Made by a program: the position numbers and the translations under genes
Shown: in pieces, positions 59,978-64,000 of the stretch
Layout: every line of letters begins with the position of its first letter
Position numbering within the stretch: the first letter of the stretch is position 1
Notes under the pieces: model-generated
The model's input: the letters and a program-made list of their open reading frames with translations, nothing else
Told to the model about the DNA's origin: nothing
The model's database searches: none
NCBI GenBank assembly: GCA_022750155.1
Contig: JAKIWG010000012.1
Span: forward strand, 1-64,000
Direction of reading: 5' to 3'
Source: Thermoplasmata archaeon
GTDB taxonomy: Archaea > Thermoplasmatota > Thermoplasmata > Lutacidiplasmatales > UBA184
Length of the DNA: 64,000 nucleotides

Positions 59978-60052
59978 GGGCGTGTAGCCCAGTCTGGATA
60001 GGGCACCGGGTTCCTGACCCGGCGGTCGGGGGTTCAAATCCCCCCACTCCCG
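59978..60052 (+). tRNA. tRNA-Arg (anticodon CCT), second copy, C4-U69 acceptor mismatch
   Basis: gggcgtg ta gccc agtctggata gggc a ccggg ttCCTga cccgg cggtc ggggg ttcaaat ccccc cactccc g; 72/75 identical to 36923..36997. Confidence 0.85.
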
Positions 60053-60372
60053 AGGGCTTTGCGGCGATCCTGCGTTGGAAGGTGGAGGGGCCTCACCTGG
60101 CGGGCCTTTGCGCGGAAGGTGGGGCTCCCGAGGGGGACCTGTGCGAACGCGCCGTCGCGCACAAACCGTGGGACTGGGGGATAGGCAACCGTTTACCGCG
60201 GGGTCCCTCCCCACCACCCGGCCAGTTTGATGCCCTCCGGTATCGGGGTGTGCCGCGAAAGAGTTAGTTCCCCGAGCCGAACTCCGATCCTGATTCCAGC
60301 CCGGGACGATAGAGGGGAGTCTCGAAGTGTGGTGCGGAAGTGTAATCCTACAGAACCCTTTGCCGTCCTGGA

Positions 60373-61395
60373 ATGAGGATCAGGGCCGGCGAGGGCGAGG
60401 CGTTGGCTCCCCGGAGCGATCGTCCCCCCGGGGCGCCCCTCCCCGCAAAGCGAGCCCTTCGTGGCCGGGAATCGCGGTTTGGGACCCCGACGATCTGGGG
60501 CGTCCTCCCTGCCACACTCATACTCCTCAGCACTTGCCTCGGGGGCGCGGGAGCTGTCACTCCGAAAGCCCTCGTTCTCTCAAGCCCCTACAAACACACC
60601 GTTAACACGTCGAGCTACCTCGTCGGAACGCAGGGATGCGCGAAGGCTCACGCGAGAGGGGCCGTATGGAACTCGTCCTCGGGAACCCTCAGGGCGTCGA
60701 GCCGGTCCTGGACCGAGAATTGCAAGAGGGGAATCGCCGGCGCTCGGTACAGTTACGCGATTGCGATTAGCGCTACAACCGTCATCATTCCATTTAGGGT
60801 CCCGACCAATGGGAGTCATTCGATCGCACTGAGCTGGAACGTCAAGATTACGAGCGTCGATCGGCTGACCCTGACCGGCTGCCCTGCGAAGAATCTTAGC
60901 AACTGGTACCCCACCGGCGCTTACAATCGAACGTACACGGGAGGGAGTTGCAACTCGGGAACAGAACTCAACTTCATCTTGGATGCGTCAGTCGTGGACC
61001 TCACTAACCCGGCAGTTCTGAGAGCAAACACCAGCGATGCGACGGCCTACAACGACTACTATTGGGCCAACTCGACGTACTGCGACAATCTGGGTGGCAG
61101 CCTCTCCTGCTCGAACTTCACCGGCGGATCAGGAGGCAGAGGGACCTTTGAGACGAACGCCGCGGGGGTTCCCTCGTTCAATTGGACTGGGGCGACATAC
61201 TTTACCATGTGGACTAACGGGACGAAGATGGTTAGTGGCGATCGCTACGGACTCATCGTTACTATTTCGACCGACGTTGATGCCTCGACTTGGTCATCAA
61301 ACCTTGTCACCCCCTGGTTCGCAGTGAATGCTGCCTCCATCAACATGTCGACTCTGGGCAACGGCGCCGTGCTGAGCTCCCTCGTAATCAAGTAG
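60373..61395 (+). CDS. Secreted protein of unknown function
   Basis: Signal-like segment GVLPATLILLSTCLGGAGAV, Ser/Thr/Asn-rich ectodomain. Confidence 0.65.
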   Translation: MRIRAGEGEALAPRSDRPPGAPLPAKRALRGRESRFGTPTIWGVLPATLILLSTCLGGAGAVTPKALVLSSPYKHTVNTSSYLVGTQGCAKAHARGAVWNSSSGTLRASSRSWTENCKRGIAGARYSYAIAISATTVIIPFRVPTNGSHSIALSWNVKITSVDRLTLTGCPAKNLSNWYPTGAYNRTYTGGSCNSGTELNFILDASVVDLTNPAVLRANTSDATAYNDYYWANSTYCDNLGGSLSCSNFTGGSGGRGTFETNAAGVPSFNWTGATYFTMWTNGTKMVSGDRYGLIVTISTDVDASTWSSNLVTPWFAVNAASINMSTLGNGAVLSSLVIK

Positions 61396-61581
61396 CCCTC
61401 GAATGCCCCGACCCCAAGGTATCCAGAAGCCTAGGTATCTGGGAATCTCCGGACCAACGGTCTCTCAGTAAGTCTGACCCAACCGCGAGATGCTCTCCTC
61501 CGGGTGAAAGCGTCCTTTCGACTTGGGACCCCCCAGTCGGGGACAAGGTGTCGGTTCCGAGCAACCGCGTCGGCGGGCCTC

Positions 61582-61588
61582 TTTTAAA
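61582..61588 (+). promoter_or_regulatory. TATA box (TTTTAAA) of kelch gene
   Basis: Centre ~25 nt upstream of ATG 61610. Confidence 0.5.
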
Positions 61589-61609
61589 CGCGCCGGCCTT
61601 CGCGTACCG

Positions 61610-62665
61610 ATGGCTCACCCGTTGCGTGCGGCCGGCTGCATCGCGTTCGCCATTGGCGCGCTCTGCTTGTTGGTGGCCCCGGGCGTCGCCCTTGGGGCCG
61701 CCGGCGTCACGCCCGCGGCAACTCCCGAGAAGTGGTTCAGACTCCACCCGGCGGTTTCGCCGGCGTCCCGCCAGCTCGCCGACATGGTGTACGACCCCGT
61801 CGACAAGTATGTAGTGCTATTCGGCGGCGGCAACGGCAGCGGGCCGAACTTCAACCCTCCCGCGTACAACGACACCTGGACCTATCGCGCCGGCACCTGG
61901 ACACAGCTCGCCCTCACGCTACACCCGCCCTGGGATGCGGGTTCGACGATGGTCTTCGACCGGGCGGACGGGTACGTGCTCTACTTCGACGGCAACCGAT
62001 GCGGGGGGAGCTGCGGGAACACGTGGGAGTTCAAGGGCGGGAAGTGGACGAACATCACGCCCTCGCACTCGCCGCCACCTCGCCGGACGATGTGGCTCGC
62101 TTACGACGGGCGGGATGGGTACGTTGTGATGTTCGGCGGCTTCAGCGAGCAGACTCTTAGTTACCTGAATGACACCTGGAAGTTCGTCGGCGCCAACTGG
62201 ACGCAGATCCCGACGACTGTGGCGCCCACCCCTCGCGCCGATGGGGCGATGGGCGGCCTGAGTTACGATCGAATAAGCCGGTACCTGGTCCTCTTTGGCG
62301 GCGACAACGGGTTCGGCGGCTCCGGTACCCTCAGCGACACGTGGGCGTTCGCGGGGGGCGCATGGACGCTTCTTCATCCGCCGGTATCGCCCATCTCCCG
62401 GGACTACCAAACGATGGGGTGGGACCCGCTTCTCCACGGCCTCGTAATGTTCGGCGGCGTCAACAACGGCGTCCCTGTACCGTCGACGTGGCTGTTCTCG
62501 TCGGGTGCCTGGACGAACATCACGCCCACCCACTCCCCCAGGACCGCATACGACCCGAGTTCGACGTACGACTGGCAGGACGGCTACTTCCTACTCTTCG
62601 GTGGGGGTAGCTGCGTCTGCGGGACGCCGCACGCCTACTCGAGTCAGACTTGGGTGCTCTCGTAG
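61610..62665 (+). CDS. Secreted kelch-like beta-propeller protein
   Basis: Signal MAHPLRAAGCIAFAIGALCLLVAPGVALG; repeats YDPVDKYVVLFGG, FDRADGYVLYFDG, YDGRDGYVVMFGG, YDRISRYLVLFGG. Confidence 0.82.
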   Translation: MAHPLRAAGCIAFAIGALCLLVAPGVALGAAGVTPAATPEKWFRLHPAVSPASRQLADMVYDPVDKYVVLFGGGNGSGPNFNPPAYNDTWTYRAGTWTQLALTLHPPWDAGSTMVFDRADGYVLYFDGNRCGGSCGNTWEFKGGKWTNITPSHSPPPRRTMWLAYDGRDGYVVMFGGFSEQTLSYLNDTWKFVGANWTQIPTTVAPTPRADGAMGGLSYDRISRYLVLFGGDNGFGGSGTLSDTWAFAGGAWTLLHPPVSPISRDYQTMGWDPLLHGLVMFGGVNNGVPVPSTWLFSSGAWTNITPTHSPRTAYDPSSTYDWQDGYFLLFGGGSCVCGTPHAYSSQTWVLS

Positions 62666-62711
62666 CACGGCCTGGTGCATGCGCCAAAGGCGTACCTTGC
62701 GGAACGCCCGC

Positions 62712-63230
62712 CTACGGCGCGTTGCAACCTCCCGTAGCAGCCCTTATCGAGATGGCGACCGACGCCGGATTGTAGACTACGACATACCAGTCCCCGTTTC
62801 CAAGGAGCACGGTGTGATTCGTTGACGTGACCGGGCCAGAGTCCCAGACATAGTGTTGGGCGGGTCCCGCGGTACTGTGGCTCGCGTTGCCGGTCGCGTT
62901 GCTGGTCCAGCCCAGCGATTCATAGTCACTCTGGCTTAGAATGTACATCGAGTACGTGGAGTTCGACTGCGCCCAGATGGAGAGCCGCGATTGCGGCACG
63001 GGGCCCCCGTAGTGGTTCGAGTTGTTGTTGAGGTCCTCCGTGACCAACGCGTACTGCCCAGACGGAACGATCGTCCCCCGACCACCCAACGCGGGTTCTG
63101 AGCCACATGCTGCGACTGGGGCCTCGGGGGAGGGGCCCGCCTGCCGGAGGTCCATCCAATAGACCAAGGCGAGGCCGGAGACAAGCACTACGAGAGCGAC
63201 CGAAAGGGCACCGAGCCACAGGAACTTCAT
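62712..63230 (-). CDS. Small membrane-anchored secreted protein
   Basis: N-terminal TM MKFLWLGALSVALVVLVSGLALVYWMDLR, Asn/Ser-rich ectodomain with two Cys. Confidence 0.65.
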   Translation of the reverse strand: MKFLWLGALSVALVVLVSGLALVYWMDLRQAGPSPEAPVAACGSEPALGGRGTIVPSGQYALVTEDLNNNSNHYGGPVPQSRLSIWAQSNSTYSMYILSQSDYESLGWTSNATGNASHSTAGPAQHYVWDSGPVTSTNHTVLLGNGDWYVVVYNPASVAISIRAATGGCNAP

Positions 63231-63393
63231 GGGTCCCGAGAAGGTCAGGGCCCTATTTACAGAGGGCTCCCCGCGCGATTCCCAAGGGCGGGCACCAACT
63301 GCAAGGGCCGTAACGAGAGCGCTTCAGGGAGGTTTTCAAACGAGTGCCTTGCGTAACCCCCTCCCTCGCAGGGACCCGGACCCTTCTGGGACG

Positions 63394-63413
63394 GGGGGGT
63401 TTGGTAACCCCCC
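63394..63413. repeat. 8-bp perfect inverted repeat GGGGGGTT-TGGT-AACCCCCC
   Basis: Read directly; divergent intergenic region. Confidence 0.5.
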
Positions 63414-63494
63414 TCCGAAAGTTCACGACTACGATCCAGAGGGCTACTAAGGGGGCGATAGGGCCACAAATGACTCGAGGCTTCCGCCTGAAGG

Positions 63495-63935
63495 ATGGTC
63501 GGGACCCGCAGGGACTGGATCATCGCAGTCCTGATAGCCGCGCTCTTCTGCGCGACGGCGTCCTGGGTCGTGCTGTCCGCTCCATCTCTGAAGGAGCCCA
63601 CCCCGTGCGCGACCGAGTCTCCCCAATGTATGACGCTCGATGGCAGGAACTATTTGTTCGAGTCCGAGTCTCTCTTCGGCAATCAGTCGTGGCTCAACTA
63701 CAGCTTCGACGGGGTGACCTTCGGCTTCCACCTATGGTGCGGAGTGGACGGCCCGGACGTGGGAATCGTCTGCGGCAATGCCACCGAGGGGGATGGGGCC
63801 GTCTACGACTACAACTTTAGTGATGGGCCCACCCCCATGACGAACCCACCGTGGCAGACGTGGGTGGCTCCTGACTATCAGGTCGCGGTCCAGTACCGGG
63901 AGGGTGGGATGGTCCACTTGCTCGTCGCCGCTTAG
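63495..63935 (+). CDS. Small membrane-anchored secreted protein
   Basis: N-terminal TM DWIIAVLIAALFCATASWVVLSA, ectodomain with Cys pairs; divergent from 62712..63230. Confidence 0.6.
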   Translation: MVGTRRDWIIAVLIAALFCATASWVVLSAPSLKEPTPCATESPQCMTLDGRNYLFESESLFGNQSWLNYSFDGVTFGFHLWCGVDGPDVGIVCGNATEGDGAVYDYNFSDGPTPMTNPPWQTWVAPDYQVAVQYREGGMVHLLVAA

Positions 63936-64000
63936 GACCTCCCTCGAGGTGCGGTGCAAACGGACACGTTGAACTCACTAACGTGGCGCCCGACGAATCG

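Noticed and set aside
1-64000. CRISPR array, rRNA operon, transposon/IS or restriction-defence island
   Set aside because: No regularly spaced repeats, rRNA signatures, transposase/integrase or recognisable defence genes were seen.

Overview
Archaeal chromosome segment with high GC, most consistent with the Thermoplasmata (Candidatus Thermoplasmatota). That placement is inferred from gene content: TBP, Topo VI, RfcS, aRF1, eL41, thermopsin and the Nuo gene order. About 0-34 kb is a compact core region: the nuoH(partial)-I-J-K-L-M-N cluster, a geranylgeranyl reductase plus polyprenyl synthase pair, a nitrilase-family protein, top6B/top6A, a small eL41 gene missing from the ORF track, sucCD, coaBC, an S9 peptidase, TBP, rfcS, moaC/moaB, thioredoxin and prf1. 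About 24.5-27.4 kb and 34-64 kb are dominated by secreted or membrane-anchored proteins: thermopsin, two GH-like proteins, PQQ and kelch beta-propellers, repeated 'GLP..W' modules, two GT2 glycosyltransferases, an SPFH protein and a phosphoesterase. Main non-coding finds: (i) a tRNA-His(GTG) on the minus strand whose T-loop is interrupted by a ~31-nt intron with a BHB-like fold; (ii) two near-identical tRNA-Arg(CCT) genes 23 kb apart, the second with an acceptor-stem mismatch; (iii) a strong dyad in the divergent region between a putative HTH regulator and a surface protein; (iv) several structured intergenic hairpins. No CRISPR array, rRNA, transposase or integrase was recognised. I cannot confirm that any of these is a novel system. 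All family calls come from reading motifs, without database searches.
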